DNA of 64,000 nt from Comamonadaceae bacterium OH2545_COT-014 (lineage in GTDB: Bacteria; Pseudomonadota; Gammaproteobacteria; Burkholderiales; Burkholderiaceae_C). The position numbers and the translations under genes were made by a program. Positions 9,204 to 17,612 of the stretch are shown one piece after another. The notes beneath the pieces were generated by a model. It saw only the letters and a list, made by a program, of their open reading frames with translations. It searched no databases and was not told the origin of the DNA. Numbering within the stretch: position 1 is the first letter of the stretch; each line of letters starts with the position of its first letter. The stretch covers positions 1 to 64,000 of the forward strand of contig RQYR01000012.1 in assembly GCA_003859965.1 (NCBI GenBank), given 5' to 3'.

Positions 9204-10154
9204 ATGAAACGCCTCCGTCCCCTGATCGCCGCCGCGGCCCTGTGCCTGGCCGGCAGCGCCCAGGCGCTGACCATCTTCGCCTGCGAACCGGAATGGGCCG
9301 CGCTGGCGCGCACGCTGGCGCCGCACGCCCAGGTGCGCAGCGCCACCCATGCGCGGCAAGACCCGCACCACATTGAGGCCCGCCCCAGCCTCATCGCCGC
9401 GCTGCGCCGGGCCGACTTGGCCATCTGCACCGGCGCCGCGCTGGAATCCGGCTGGCTGCCCATGCTCCAGCAGCGCGCTGGCAATGCCAAGGTGCAGGAC
9501 GGCGAGCTGGGCATGCTCTACGCTGCCGACGAGGTGAGCCTCATCGACCCGCAGCCGCACGCCACGCCAGGCCCCTTTGCCGGCGACGTGCACCCGGAAG
9601 GCAACCCCCACCTGCAACTGGACCCGCACCGCCTGCGCAGCGTGGCGCAAGCCATTGCCGCGCGGCTGGGCCACATCGACCCCGGCCACCGCGACGATAT
9701 CCAGCGCCGCTGGCAGGCTTTTGACGCCGACTGGCAGCAGCGCATCCGCGCCTGGGAAGAACGCGCCCGCCCGCTGCGCGGCCTGCGCGTGGCCACCCAG
9801 CATTCCACGTTCGACTATCTGTGGCGCTGGCTGGGCGTTGACAACGTGGCCGACCTGGAACCCCAACCCGGCATGCCGCCCACCCCCGGCCACCTGCAAG
9901 GCCTGCTGAACCGCACGCGCGCCCAGCCGCCGCGCGCCGTGGTGGCGGCCACTTACCAAGACCCGCAGTCCGCCCAGTGGCTGGCCAGCCAGCTTGGTTC
10001 CGCCACCCGGCTGCTGCACCTGCCCGCCACCGTGGCCGACGATGCCAACGCCAGCGCCCTGGCCACCTGGTTCGACAGCTTGCTGAACGCACTGCTGGCC
10101 GTGGCCCCTGCCGCGCCGTCGGCCCAAGCCCAGACACCGCCAACCCAGCCCTGA
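9204..10154 (+). CDS. Zinc/manganese-type ABC solute-binding protein (ZnuA/TroA family)
   Basis: A 316-residue periplasmic binding protein with a signal peptide ending near AQA. Probable metal ligands lie in DPHHIE (residues 53-58), DVHPEGNPHLQLDPH (about 128-142) and QHSTFDYLWRWLG (about 200). These are the positions expected in cluster A-I metal receptors. The final ligand region reads ATYQDPQSAQWL. It is the third gene of the zinc cluster, 117 bases after the porin gene. No ABC permease or ATPase follows, so the importer must lie elsewhere. Confidence 0.85.
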   Translation: MKRLRPLIAAAALCLAGSAQALTIFACEPEWAALARTLAPHAQVRSATHARQDPHHIEARPSLIAALRRADLAICTGAALESGWLPMLQQRAGNAKVQDGELGMLYAADEVSLIDPQPHATPGPFAGDVHPEGNPHLQLDPHRLRSVAQAIAARLGHIDPGHRDDIQRRWQAFDADWQQRIRAWEERARPLRGLRVATQHSTFDYLWRWLGVDNVADLEPQPGMPPTPGHLQGLLNRTRAQPPRAVVAATYQDPQSAQWLASQLGSATRLLHLPATVADDANASALATWFDSLLNALLAVAPAAPSAQAQTPPTQP

Positions 10155-10464
10155 GAACCTGCTCACCACCCCTGCGCGGCGGGCAGGCAAGCGGATGGGA
10201 GCGGTCTGCGGCGCAAGCAAGACTGGCCCCAATAGCACGCGCGCCAGCACGCGCCATCACACGCAATGGGCCGCGTGATGTGCCCCCGAGGGCGCGCCCC
10301 TTGCACCCCCCCAACGGCTTGTTGCCCACTCGCGCCGCGATCTGGAACAGGTTCTGACAGGCCCGCCCCGGCGTGGCCGCACCATCGAATCATGACCGCA
10401 CCGCTGGGTGTCAGCCATTGCCAGCCAAAACCCTGGCCAGGGCATACCCAATCTGCCCAAGTCG
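10155..10464. other. Intergenic region after the zinc cluster
   Basis: About 310 bases of GC-rich sequence with no supported gene, RNA or strong terminator. It separates the zinc genes from the decayed TraB/GumN gene on the opposite strand. Its right end contains part of repeat copy L. Confidence 0.6.
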
Positions 10465-10485
10465 CTATGGTTTTTGAATTGACGG
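10433..10485 (-). repeat. Dispersed intergenic repeat, copy L (diverged)
   Basis: On the minus strand it reads CAATTCAAAAACCATAGCGA, then TTGGGCAGATTGGG, then GGCCAGGGTTTTGG. The spacing of the AT-rich centre, GC middle and T-rich tail agrees with the family. It overlaps the 3' end of the TraB/GumN pseudogene. Confidence 0.45.
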
Positions 10486-11045
10486 CACCGCCGGCCCTTC
10501 AACCGCCATGCCTGCGCCCGGCAGCACGCGCCGCACGCTGAAGCCGCGCGCCCGCAGCAAGGCTGGCATCCCTTGCGGCCCCGTCATGTGCAAAGCGCCC
10601 ACGGCCAGAAAAACCCGCTGCCCCTCGGCGTGCAGCGCCGCGAAACGCTCGGCCATCGGGCCATTGCGCGCTTGCAGCAGGCGCGCCATGCGGGCGCGGT
10701 CGGCCTCGGTGTCCATGCACTGGCACCACTCTGGATAGCGCTCCAGCCGCGCCAGATCGCCATGCGCCCAGGCATCGGCGAGCTGGCGCATCTGCGCCTC
10801 GCCCCGGCCGGTTTCCAGCGCGCACCGTCTCGGGCGTCAGGGCAGGCGGCTCCGGCGGGCAGACTGCCACTGGGGCCGTCAAATCGCCAGCAGGCGATGA
10901 CGCCGCAGGCCACGAGGCCACCTACGGCAGGCGGCCCGCCGCCACCCACCGCGTCCCGCGCCATGGCGGGCGCAACGGCCAGCGGCCAAGGCACGCTCAG
11001 CGCCAGCCAAAGCAGCCAGCGGAACCATGGGCGATGAGGTTTCAT
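10465..11045 (-). pseudogene. Decayed TraB/GumN family gene
   Basis: Pieces of one TraB/GumN-type protein lie in three frames. A signal peptide (MKPHRPWFRWLLWLALSVPW, start 11045) is in one frame. A mature N-terminus (VCPPEPPALTPETVRAG, about 10830-10870) is in a second. The intact C-terminus is in a third, with QRVFLAVGALHMTGPQG and LLRARGF before the stop at 10465. The central part normally found between these blocks is missing. At the junction near 10815-10830 the sequence jumps from TPETVRAG to ETGRGEAQMRQLADAW. Two frame changes plus a large internal deletion make a functional product very unlikely. Confidence 0.8.
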
Positions 11046-11104
11046 GACAGCCATGATAGGAAGCGTGTCAGGCAAGCCAGCGCGAGCCCCGCCAGCGCCA
11101 GCGC

Positions 11105-11500
11105 TCAAACCAGTCGCGCCGCCCCTGTCGCCAGCCTGAGCCCGGCCCACGTCATCAGCAGCGTGCCGCCCGTGTGCAGCAAAACAGTCATCACGGCTGA
11201 CCACCAGCGCTGCGCCAGCAGCATCTCCACCACTTCAAGGCTGAAAGCGGAAAAGGTGGTGAGCGCCCCCAGAAAGCCCGTGAACAGGGCCAGCCGCCAC
11301 ACAGGGTCCACTGACGGGGCGGCCTGCAGCCACCCCGCTGCCAGGCCAGCCAGCAAGCCACCGGCCAGATTGGCCGCCAGCGTGCCCCACGGCAGCCAGG
11401 CGCCGGCCAGGTTCAGCGCCAGGCCCAGTTGCCAACGCGCCAACGCGCCCAAGCTGGCGCCAAGGCCAATGGCCAGTGCAGCGCAAGCGGCAGGAGGCAT
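11105..11500 (-). CDS. crcB: CrcB/Fluc fluoride exporter
   Basis: A 131-residue, four-helix inner-membrane protein. Family motifs are visible: GALARW near the N-terminus, GTLAANLAGG in helix 2 and GFLGALTTFSAFSLE in helix 3, which lines the fluoride pore with TTFS. It forms antiparallel dimers that export fluoride. The start ATG 11500 is only 14 bases from the rdgC stop, so it is probably cotranscribed with rdgC. No fluoride riboswitch was seen. Confidence 0.92.
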   Translation of the reverse strand: MPPAACAALAIGLGASLGALARWQLGLALNLAGAWLPWGTLAANLAGGLLAGLAAGWLQAAPSVDPVWRLALFTGFLGALTTFSAFSLEVVEMLLAQRWWSAVMTVLLHTGGTLLMTWAGLRLATGAARLV

Positions 11501-11514
11501 GGCGCAAGCGGGGG

Positions 11515-12543
11515 TCAGAACGGCGGGCCGAGGTCGTCCGACGTGTCAGTGAGCGGGACAGCCGGGGCGGGCGGCGCAGAGGGCGGCACAGGGGGCGCCG
11601 CTGCCGTCGTGAGCATGGCGCCGGGCTCGGCCATTTCTCCGCCCAGTGCTTCTACCAGGTCTGGCAGCAGGCGCGCCAGCTCGCCAGTGAACAGGGCCAC
11701 GTCGGCGTCAAACCGCTCGTCACGGTTTTGGGGAGTGTCGGCGTCGTCAAACACGCCTTCCATGAAGCCCAGCTTTTTCAGTTGCATCGCCTGCGTGAGA
11801 ATGAAACCCACACGTCCCTGCCAGCTCAGCGCCAAGCGGGTTGGCAGCTTGCCTTCGGCAATGTGTTGGCGCACTTCCGGCGTTTCCAGCGGATGGCGGG
11901 CAAAGCGCACCACGGCGGGCTGCTCGCCGCTGCCCTTGAGCTCGCATTCGCGCTCAATGCCAAAGGCTTCAGGCACTTCGTCCGCGTCTTCGGCGGCCAG
12001 CCAGCGTGCCATGGCGGCCTGGGGCGTGACCTGGGTTTGCAGCAGGGCCAGCTGCAGCGCGCCAGCGCCCCCGCCTGCCACGCGGATCAGGCTCGTCGTG
12101 ACTTCATCGGCCTTGCCCTGGCCGCCTGCGTCCAGCACGAGCAGGCGGGCTTCGGGATCGATCCAGGCCAGCACGGCCGAGCGGCGCGCGAAGGCCTGCG
12201 GCAGCAGGGCAGCCAGCGCGTCGTCCTTCATGTCGCGCAGCTCTTTCTTGCCGGGCTTGCGGCCCTGCGTGGCCTCGATGGCGGCGGCCTGTTCCTCCAC
12301 TTTGCGGCGCACGGCTTCCGCAGGCACGGACTTGGTTTCGATCATGAATTTCATGATCCATTGCCCGTCCACCACCTCCAGGAAAGCGCCGTGCGCCTGG
12401 CCGCGCGGCGGCACCCAGCCGGTGGCTTTTTGCTGCGTGGCGCTGCATTCGGCAAAAAGCTCGGTGGCCAAGGCTTGCTCCAGCCGCCCGGCATCGGGCT
12501 GCCAGCCAGGGCCAATGCGGTAGATGGTGAGGTTTTTGAACAC
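11515..12543 (-). CDS. rdgC: Recombination-associated protein RdgC
   Basis: A 342-residue nucleoid-associated DNA-binding protein that forms a ring around DNA and restrains RecA. The family N-terminus MFKNLTIYRI is present, with GTG as initiator at 12541-12543. The longer frame upstream is not conserved in character. Typical segments include GWVPPRG, FMIETKSVPAEAVRRKVEEQ and LLVLDAGGQGKADEVTTSL. The C-terminus is extended by a Pro/Ala-rich tail of about 40 residues. crcB follows at 14 bases. Confidence 0.93.
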   Translation of the reverse strand: MFKNLTIYRIGPGWQPDAGRLEQALATELFAECSATQQKATGWVPPRGQAHGAFLEVVDGQWIMKFMIETKSVPAEAVRRKVEEQAAAIEATQGRKPGKKELRDMKDDALAALLPQAFARRSAVLAWIDPEARLLVLDAGGQGKADEVTTSLIRVAGGGAGALQLALLQTQVTPQAAMARWLAAEDADEVPEAFGIERECELKGSGEQPAVVRFARHPLETPEVRQHIAEGKLPTRLALSWQGRVGFILTQAMQLKKLGFMEGVFDDADTPQNRDERFDADVALFTGELARLLPDLVEALGGEMAEPGAMLTTAAAPPVPPSAPPAPAVPLTDTSDDLGPPF

Positions 12544-12681
12544 CGGTGTCTGCTCTGCGTACGGAAAAAAGGGGCCGCATCTTAGAGCCAGTTCCAAGTC
12601 TGGGCGTGAGCGGGCCCAAATCGGTTTGGGATGGGACGCAAAGCGCCACCACGCACATGTCACGCAGCCAGGGCCCGCGCC

Positions 12682-13737
12682 TCATGCCGCCAGATGCGGC
12701 CCACCGTGGGCGGCCACCGGCCAGCCTTGCAGCTGCTGCTGCACCAGGTCTGCCAGCGCCGCCTGCCATTCGGGCGCATCGTTCAGACAGGCAATGTAAT
12801 GAAACGCTTGGCCGCCTGCTTGCAAAAAGGCATTGCGACCTTCCACGGCAATTTCTTCCAGCGTTTCCAGGCAGTCGCTCACAAAGCCGGGGCAGACCAC
12901 ATCCACCCTGCCGGCTCCTTCGCGCGCCAGGCGCTGCAGCGTGGGCTCGGTGTAAGGCTCCAGCCATTTGGCCCGGCCAAAGCGGGATTGAAAGCTCACC
13001 ACCGCATCCTCGGCTGGCAAACCCAGGCGCTGGGTCAGCAACCGGGCCGTTTCCAGACACTCGGCTTGATAAGGGTCGCCAAGCCGGATCATGCGCTCCG
13101 GCACGCCGTGAAAGCTCATCACCAGCTTGTCGGGGCGGCCATGGCTTTGCCAGTGGCGCGCAATGCTGCGCGCCAGCGCGTGGATGTAGCCGGCATGGTC
13201 ATGAAAGCTCGCCACGGTTCGCAACGCCGGCACATGGCGCTCTTGCGCACTCCAGCGACCCACCGCATCGAAAACGCTGGCCGTCGTGCTGCCCGAATAC
13301 TGCGGATACAGCGGCAACACCAGAATGCGGGAACACCCCTCGGCCTTCAGCGCATCCAACTGCGAGGCAATGGACAGCTGGCCATAGCGCATGGCATGGC
13401 GCACCGCCACGCGCAAACCGCGTTCGCCCAGGTTGCCGCGCAGCAGCGTGGCCTGCTTTTGCGTCCATACCGCCAGCGGCGAGCCTTCCGGCGTCCAGAT
13501 CGAGCGGTATTTGGCCGCCGACTGGGCCGGCCGCACACGCAGCACCACGCCATGCAGAATGGGCAGCCAAGCGATGCGCGGAATCTCCACCACGCGCGGA
13601 TCGCCCAGAAATTCGCCCAGAAAGCGCCGCAGCGCCTCGGGTGTGGGGGCATCGGGAGAGCCCAGGTTGCACAGCAGCACGCCGGTGCCGGAGGTCGTGC
13701 GCGATTTCGCGGCATCGGATGGGTGAGAAAAAGCCAT
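12682..13737 (-). CDS. hemH: Ferrochelatase
   Basis: A 351-residue enzyme inserting Fe2+ into protoporphyrin IX, the last step of protoheme synthesis. The N-terminal VLLCNLGSPDAPTPEALRRF block, the catalytic His in SFHGVPERM, and FQSRFGRAKWLEPYTEPTL followed by CPGFVSDCLETLEEI are all intact. ATG 13737 is chosen because the conserved protein begins about 20 residues later. The upstream in-frame ATG at 13854 adds a non-conserved extension. It is separated from rdgC by about 140 bases. Confidence 0.95.
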   Translation of the reverse strand: MAFSHPSDAAKSRTTSGTGVLLCNLGSPDAPTPEALRRFLGEFLGDPRVVEIPRIAWLPILHGVVLRVRPAQSAAKYRSIWTPEGSPLAVWTQKQATLLRGNLGERGLRVAVRHAMRYGQLSIASQLDALKAEGCSRILVLPLYPQYSGSTTASVFDAVGRWSAQERHVPALRTVASFHDHAGYIHALARSIARHWQSHGRPDKLVMSFHGVPERMIRLGDPYQAECLETARLLTQRLGLPAEDAVVSFQSRFGRAKWLEPYTEPTLQRLAREGAGRVDVVCPGFVSDCLETLEEIAVEGRNAFLQAGGQAFHYIACLNDAPEWQAALADLVQQQLQGWPVAAHGGPHLAA

Positions 13738-14009
13738 GCGGCATTGTCCGTGAAGCGTCGGCGGCGTGCCGCGCACGTCTGCTTTGCCCTTGCGCGCCAC
13801 CGCGCTTTCGGCATTGCCACGCGACTGGCGACTGGCCTGAGCGCCTTCTTTCAAGTCCTCGCGTTACACGCATCCCCAGGGCCGGACGGTCTGCAGCGTC
13901 CGCCCATTCACGACGACTTGGAGGACTGGTTCCGATACCCGACGCAACCGCTGTCACGCCCAGCGCCCCAGCGCGCTGACGGTGGACAGCGCGCGGTAGA
14001 GTCGCCCTC

Positions 14010-15344
14010 GTGAAACACCCCGCAGCCCCCTTTCCCGCACCATCGCCCACCGCCGCGCCACGCGCCTTTTTACGCCACCTGCTCGATGTGGCCGTGGCCC
14101 GCGCCCAACCCGCGCAATGCCTGCCGCCCCACCTGCCCGCACCGCCGCGTGGGCGCACCGTGGTGCTGGGGGCCGGCAAGGCTGCCGGGGCCATGGCCCA
14201 CGCGCTGGAGGCCGCCTGGCCTGCACAGGCGCCGCTGTCCGGGCTGGTCGTCACGCGCTACGGCCATGTCCCGCCACGCCCCCCAGGGCTGGCGGCGCGC
14301 ATCGACATTGCCGAAGCCGCCCACCCCGTTCCCGACGCCGCAGGCGAAGCCGCCGCCCAGCGCCTGCTGGCGCTGACCCAAGGGCTCACGGCCAACGATC
14401 TGGTGCTCTGCCTCATCTCCGGCGGCGGCTCGGCCTTGCTCACGCTGCCCGCCGAAGGGCTGAGCCTGGCCGACAAGCAGCGCATCAACCGCGCCCTGCT
14501 GGCCAGCGGCGCCAGCATCCATGACATGAACACCGTGCGCAAGCACCTCTCGCGCATCAAGGGCGGGCGGCTGGCCGCCGCCTGCGGCCAGGCCACCGTG
14601 CTCACCCTGGCCATCAGCGACGTACCGGGCGATGACCTGGCCGTCATCGCCAGCGGCCCCACCGTGCCTGACCCCAGCACCTGCGCCGACGCACTGGCCA
14701 TACTGCGCCGCCACCGCATTGATGTGCCCGCCCCTATCCAGGCCGCGCTGGAAAACGGCACGCTGGAAACGCCCAAGCCCGGCACTCCCCAGCCGCGGCG
14801 CAGCACCCGGCTGGTCGCCACGCCGCAGCAATCGCTGCAAGCCGCGGCCGAGGCCGCGCGCGCCGCCGGGCTGCCTGCCCACATCCTCAGCGACGAAATC
14901 GAAGGTGAATCGCTCGACACCGGCCACTGGCACGCAGCGCTGGCACGCGCCGCCGCTCAGGGGCGCGGTGCATTCACGCCGCCTTGCGTCATCCTCAGCG
15001 GCGGTGAAACCACCGTCACCCTGCCGCCCCCCAACCTCCATCAGCCCACCGGCCGCGGTGGCCGCGCCAGCGAGTTCTGCCTGGGCCTGGCGCAAGGCCT
15101 GAACGCCCAGCCCGGCGTGTGGGCACTGGCCGCCGACACCGATGGCATCGACGGCATCGAACACAACGCCGGCGCCTTCGTCACCCCCGACACGCTGGCG
15201 CGGGCACACGCCGCCGGCCTCTCCCCTGCCGACCACGCCCACCGGCATGACGCCTATGGCTTCTTCCACGCCCTGGACGACCTGGTGATCACCGGCCCCA
15301 CCCACACCAACGTGAACGACTTTCGCGCGCTGCTGGTGCTTTGA
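14010..15344 (+). CDS. Glycerate 2-kinase (MOFRL family)
   Basis: A 444-residue cytoplasmic kinase producing 2-phosphoglycerate from glycerate. It was historically annotated as hydroxypyruvate reductase TtuD. The nucleotide-binding glycine motif SGGGSALL is at about residue 139, followed by NTVRKHLSRIKGGRLA and SDVPGDDLAVIASGPT. The C-terminal MOFRL domain shows LSGGETTVT, ALAADTDGIDG and TGPTHTNVNDF. The ATG at 14010 follows soon after a TAGAGT element. It is divergent from hemH. Confidence 0.9.
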   Translation: MKHPAAPFPAPSPTAAPRAFLRHLLDVAVARAQPAQCLPPHLPAPPRGRTVVLGAGKAAGAMAHALEAAWPAQAPLSGLVVTRYGHVPPRPPGLAARIDIAEAAHPVPDAAGEAAAQRLLALTQGLTANDLVLCLISGGGSALLTLPAEGLSLADKQRINRALLASGASIHDMNTVRKHLSRIKGGRLAAACGQATVLTLAISDVPGDDLAVIASGPTVPDPSTCADALAILRRHRIDVPAPIQAALENGTLETPKPGTPQPRRSTRLVATPQQSLQAAAEAARAAGLPAHILSDEIEGESLDTGHWHAALARAAAQGRGAFTPPCVILSGGETTVTLPPPNLHQPTGRGGRASEFCLGLAQGLNAQPGVWALAADTDGIDGIEHNAGAFVTPDTLARAHAAGLSPADHAHRHDAYGFFHALDDLVITGPTHTNVNDFRALLVL

Positions 15345-15416
15345 AACCAGCTTCAGGGGCACCGATGACGCGCTTGCCACCGTTGCAACGTCGCCGCCCA
15401 GCGCACTCGACAAGCC

Positions 15417-15668
15417 CTATTGCCGCCGCCCCTGCCCTCTTGCCCTGGTCGCTTGCTCGCCTAGCACCTGCCGGGCGCAGGCAATGAAGCTCTCCAGCGC
15501 AGCGCAGGCATGGGCCGGGTTCCAGGCCAGCAAGGCGCTGGATGGCTTGGGCGGGCCTTGCAGCGCCACGAAAGCCACGCCCCGCATGCCGGTGGCGGCC
15601 ATCGTCCGCGGCACCAGCGACACGCCCATGCCCTGCGCCACCATGGCCAGCACGGTCAGCCAACCTGA
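15417..15668 (-). pseudogene. C-terminal remnant of a LysR-type regulator
   Basis: About 83 codons encode the last part of a LysR substrate-binding domain: MVAQGMGVSLVPRTMA, GVAFVALQGPPKPSSALLAW, then FIACARQVL. Upstream in frame it runs only to LTVLAMV before a TAG at 15669-15671. No HTH domain is nearby. The 5' three quarters of the gene are therefore missing, which indicates a truncation or deletion relic. Confidence 0.75.
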
Positions 15669-15811
15669 CTATCCTGCAAAGCCTGCGGCGAGCTAAGCCT
15701 TAAACACACCTTCTATCTTTCATCCCTCCATACGGCCCTGCTGTGTACTCAACATGCCAAGAACGCCGTGAATACAGCCGTTCATCCGGAAGCGTATTCG
15801 CTCCTTGGCTG

Positions 15812-15825
15812 TTGATTTGCGTCAA
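15812..15825. promoter_or_regulatory. FNR/Dnr-type box
   Basis: TTGATTTGCGTCAA is a 5+4+5 palindrome matching the FNR/Anr/Dnr half-sites TTGAT and (A/G)TCAA. It lies just before, and overlaps by one base, the first possible start of a Crp/Fnr gene. This suggests autoregulation or control by FNR. It also argues that translation starts downstream. Confidence 0.6.
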
Positions 15826-15860
15826 TGCGCACACGGCACACGCGCGGCAAAGTGCTTGGC

Positions 15861-16490
15861 ATGCTGTCACATGGGCTGTTCGACTTCGCCGGTGAAACGC
15901 GCCATGCCGCGCGCGGCGCCACGCTGCTGGATCGCGGCGCGGAGGTCACACATGTGCTGCACGTGGAGCAGGGGCGGGTTCTGCTGGGCTGGCTCGACAA
16001 CGGGCGCATGACGCACCACCTCGGCACGGTGGAAGGGCCTTTCTGGCTCAACGCCGGTTGTGCCGCACTTGGTCAGCGCCCCGTGGCCGATGCCGTGGCC
16101 GATTCGCCCGTGCAATTGCGCTGCATCCCGTTGGCTGCTTTCGAGGCCAGTTTGCGCGCCTTGCCTGCGCCCGCGCTTGAAATGTTGCGTGACGTGGCGC
16201 GCGCGCACCGCCTGCACGCCGAAATGGGCCTCAGCCGCACGGCCAAGGATGCCGAAGCCCGCTGTGCCGAATGGCTGCTGCGCCATGCTCAGCCCGCCGC
16301 CGATGCGTCTGGCACGCTGGCGGTGCTGCTGCAAGAAAGAAAGCGCATGATTGCCGCGCAGCTGGGCATTGCCCCTGAAACGCTCTCGCGTGTGCTGCGC
16401 CATTTGCGCGAGCGCAGCCTCATCAGCGGCTCGGGCCGCGTTCTCAATCTGCTGGACCCGGGCGGCCTGCGCACCTTGGCAGGCCTTTAG
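15861..16490 (+). CDS. Crp/Fnr family transcriptional regulator
   Basis: A 209-residue product from ATG 15861. An in-frame ATG at 15825 would give 221 but overlaps the FNR-type box. The N-terminal cyclic-nucleotide-binding-like barrel (GATLLDRGAEVTHVLHVEQG) is followed by the dimer helix and a C-terminal winged helix: QERKRMIAAQLGIAPETLSR then VLRHLRERSLI. The absence of an N-terminal Cys cluster excludes a classical [4Fe-4S] Fnr. A Dnr-like (NO/heme) or other sensor is possible. No denitrification genes are adjacent. Confidence 0.85.
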   Translation: MLSHGLFDFAGETRHAARGATLLDRGAEVTHVLHVEQGRVLLGWLDNGRMTHHLGTVEGPFWLNAGCAALGQRPVADAVADSPVQLRCIPLAAFEASLRALPAPALEMLRDVARAHRLHAEMGLSRTAKDAEARCAEWLLRHAQPAADASGTLAVLLQERKRMIAAQLGIAPETLSRVLRHLRERSLISGSGRVLNLLDPGGLRTLAGL

Positions 16491-16591
16491 CGCTTGGCCA
16501 ACACAGGCTTTGGCCAATAGAGGCCAGAAAGCCTGCCCGGTTGGCCGTCAGCCCGCTTCAGGCAAAAAGCCCAAGGCGGCGTGCCCAGAGG

Positions 16592-17470
16592 TCAAAGCCG
16601 TTGGGCGCTGAATGTGTCGCACGCCTGCACGCTGCCCGTTTTGTAGCCTTGCGCAAACCAGCGCTGGCGCTGGGCACTGGAGCCGTGGGTAAAGCTGTCA
16701 GGCACGGCATGGCCGTGGCTGTGCTTTTGCAACGTGTCGTCGCCAATTTTTTCGGCCGCATTCATGGCCGCCTCCACATCACCCGGGTCCAGCCACTGCT
16801 TGGATTGCTGCGAGTGGTGCGCCCACACACCGGCGTAGCAGTCAGCTTGCAGCTCCAGCCGCACGCTCAGTGCGTTTTGCTGCACCTGGCTCACGCGGCC
16901 GCGCATGGCATCCACCTTGGCGCTGGTGCCCAGCAGGTTTTGCACGTGGTGCCCCACCTCATGCGCAATCACGTAGGCTTGCGCAAACTCGCCCGGCGCT
17001 CCCAGCTGGTGACGCAGGGTGTCGAAAAAGCCCATGTCCAGGTAAACCTTCTGATCTGCCGGGCAGTAAAACGGCCCCATGGCCGACTGCCCTACGCCGC
17101 AGGCCGTAGACGTGGCGCCGCGAAACAACACCAGCTTGGGCGGCACGTAGCGCGCACCGCCTTGCTGGAAGATGCGTGTCCACACGTCTTCCGTGTTGGC
17201 CAGCACGGTGGAAACAAAGGCCGCCTGCCGGTCATCGACCGGGGGCGGCTGCGCCGGGCCGGTTTGCACGGCGGCCGGCGTGCCGCCGCCACCGCTCAGC
17301 ACCCCCAGCAAAGTCAGCGGGTTGATGCCCAGCACCCAGCCGCCAATCAGCGCGATGACGATGGTGCCAATGCCGATACCGCGCCCGCCCGGCAGCATGC
17401 GGCCGCCGCGCCGGCCGCTGGCACGGCGGTCTTCAATGTGATCGGATTGGCGGTGGCCTTCCCAGCGCAT
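16592..17470 (-). CDS. ypfJ: YpfJ-type putative neutral zinc metallopeptidase
   Basis: A 292-residue membrane-anchored protein. The family start MRWEGHRQSDHIEDRR is followed by a Gly/Arg stretch, one transmembrane helix (GIGTIVIALIGGWVLGI) and a periplasmic domain. That domain carries the zinc motif HEVGH (about residue 169) in YVIAHEVGHHVQNLLG, plus FYCPADQKVYLD. ATG 17470 has GGGAGAG upstream. The true substrate of this family is unknown. Confidence 0.88.
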   Translation of the reverse strand: MRWEGHRQSDHIEDRRASGRRGGRMLPGGRGIGIGTIVIALIGGWVLGINPLTLLGVLSGGGGTPAAVQTGPAQPPPVDDRQAAFVSTVLANTEDVWTRIFQQGGARYVPPKLVLFRGATSTACGVGQSAMGPFYCPADQKVYLDMGFFDTLRHQLGAPGEFAQAYVIAHEVGHHVQNLLGTSAKVDAMRGRVSQVQQNALSVRLELQADCYAGVWAHHSQQSKQWLDPGDVEAAMNAAEKIGDDTLQKHSHGHAVPDSFTHGSSAQRQRWFAQGYKTGSVQACDTFSAQRL

Positions 17471-17612
17471 GGCGAACTCTCCCTGCAAGAAACGGATGGT
17501 GGCATGCGCCGCGAGGGCGCGAAAAAGGAGCCAATGCTAGCCGCGCCAGCCGCCTGGGCATGTAGGCGCTCGGCGCACGTTGGCGCGGCTTGTGCTGCCC
17601 GGGACAGAGGTT

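Noticed and set aside
8019-10250. Long minus-strand frame opposite the zinc porin and receptor genes
   Set aside because: Antisense shadow of high-GC genes; no recognisable domain.
11501-11514. Fluoride riboswitch before crcB
   Set aside because: Only 14 bases separate rdgC and crcB, so no aptamer can fit; crcB is likely read from the rdgC transcript.
16494-16516. Hairpin TTGGCCAA...TTTGGCCAA after the Crp/Fnr gene as a terminator
   Set aside because: No T-tract follows on either strand and the stem is short; left unassigned.
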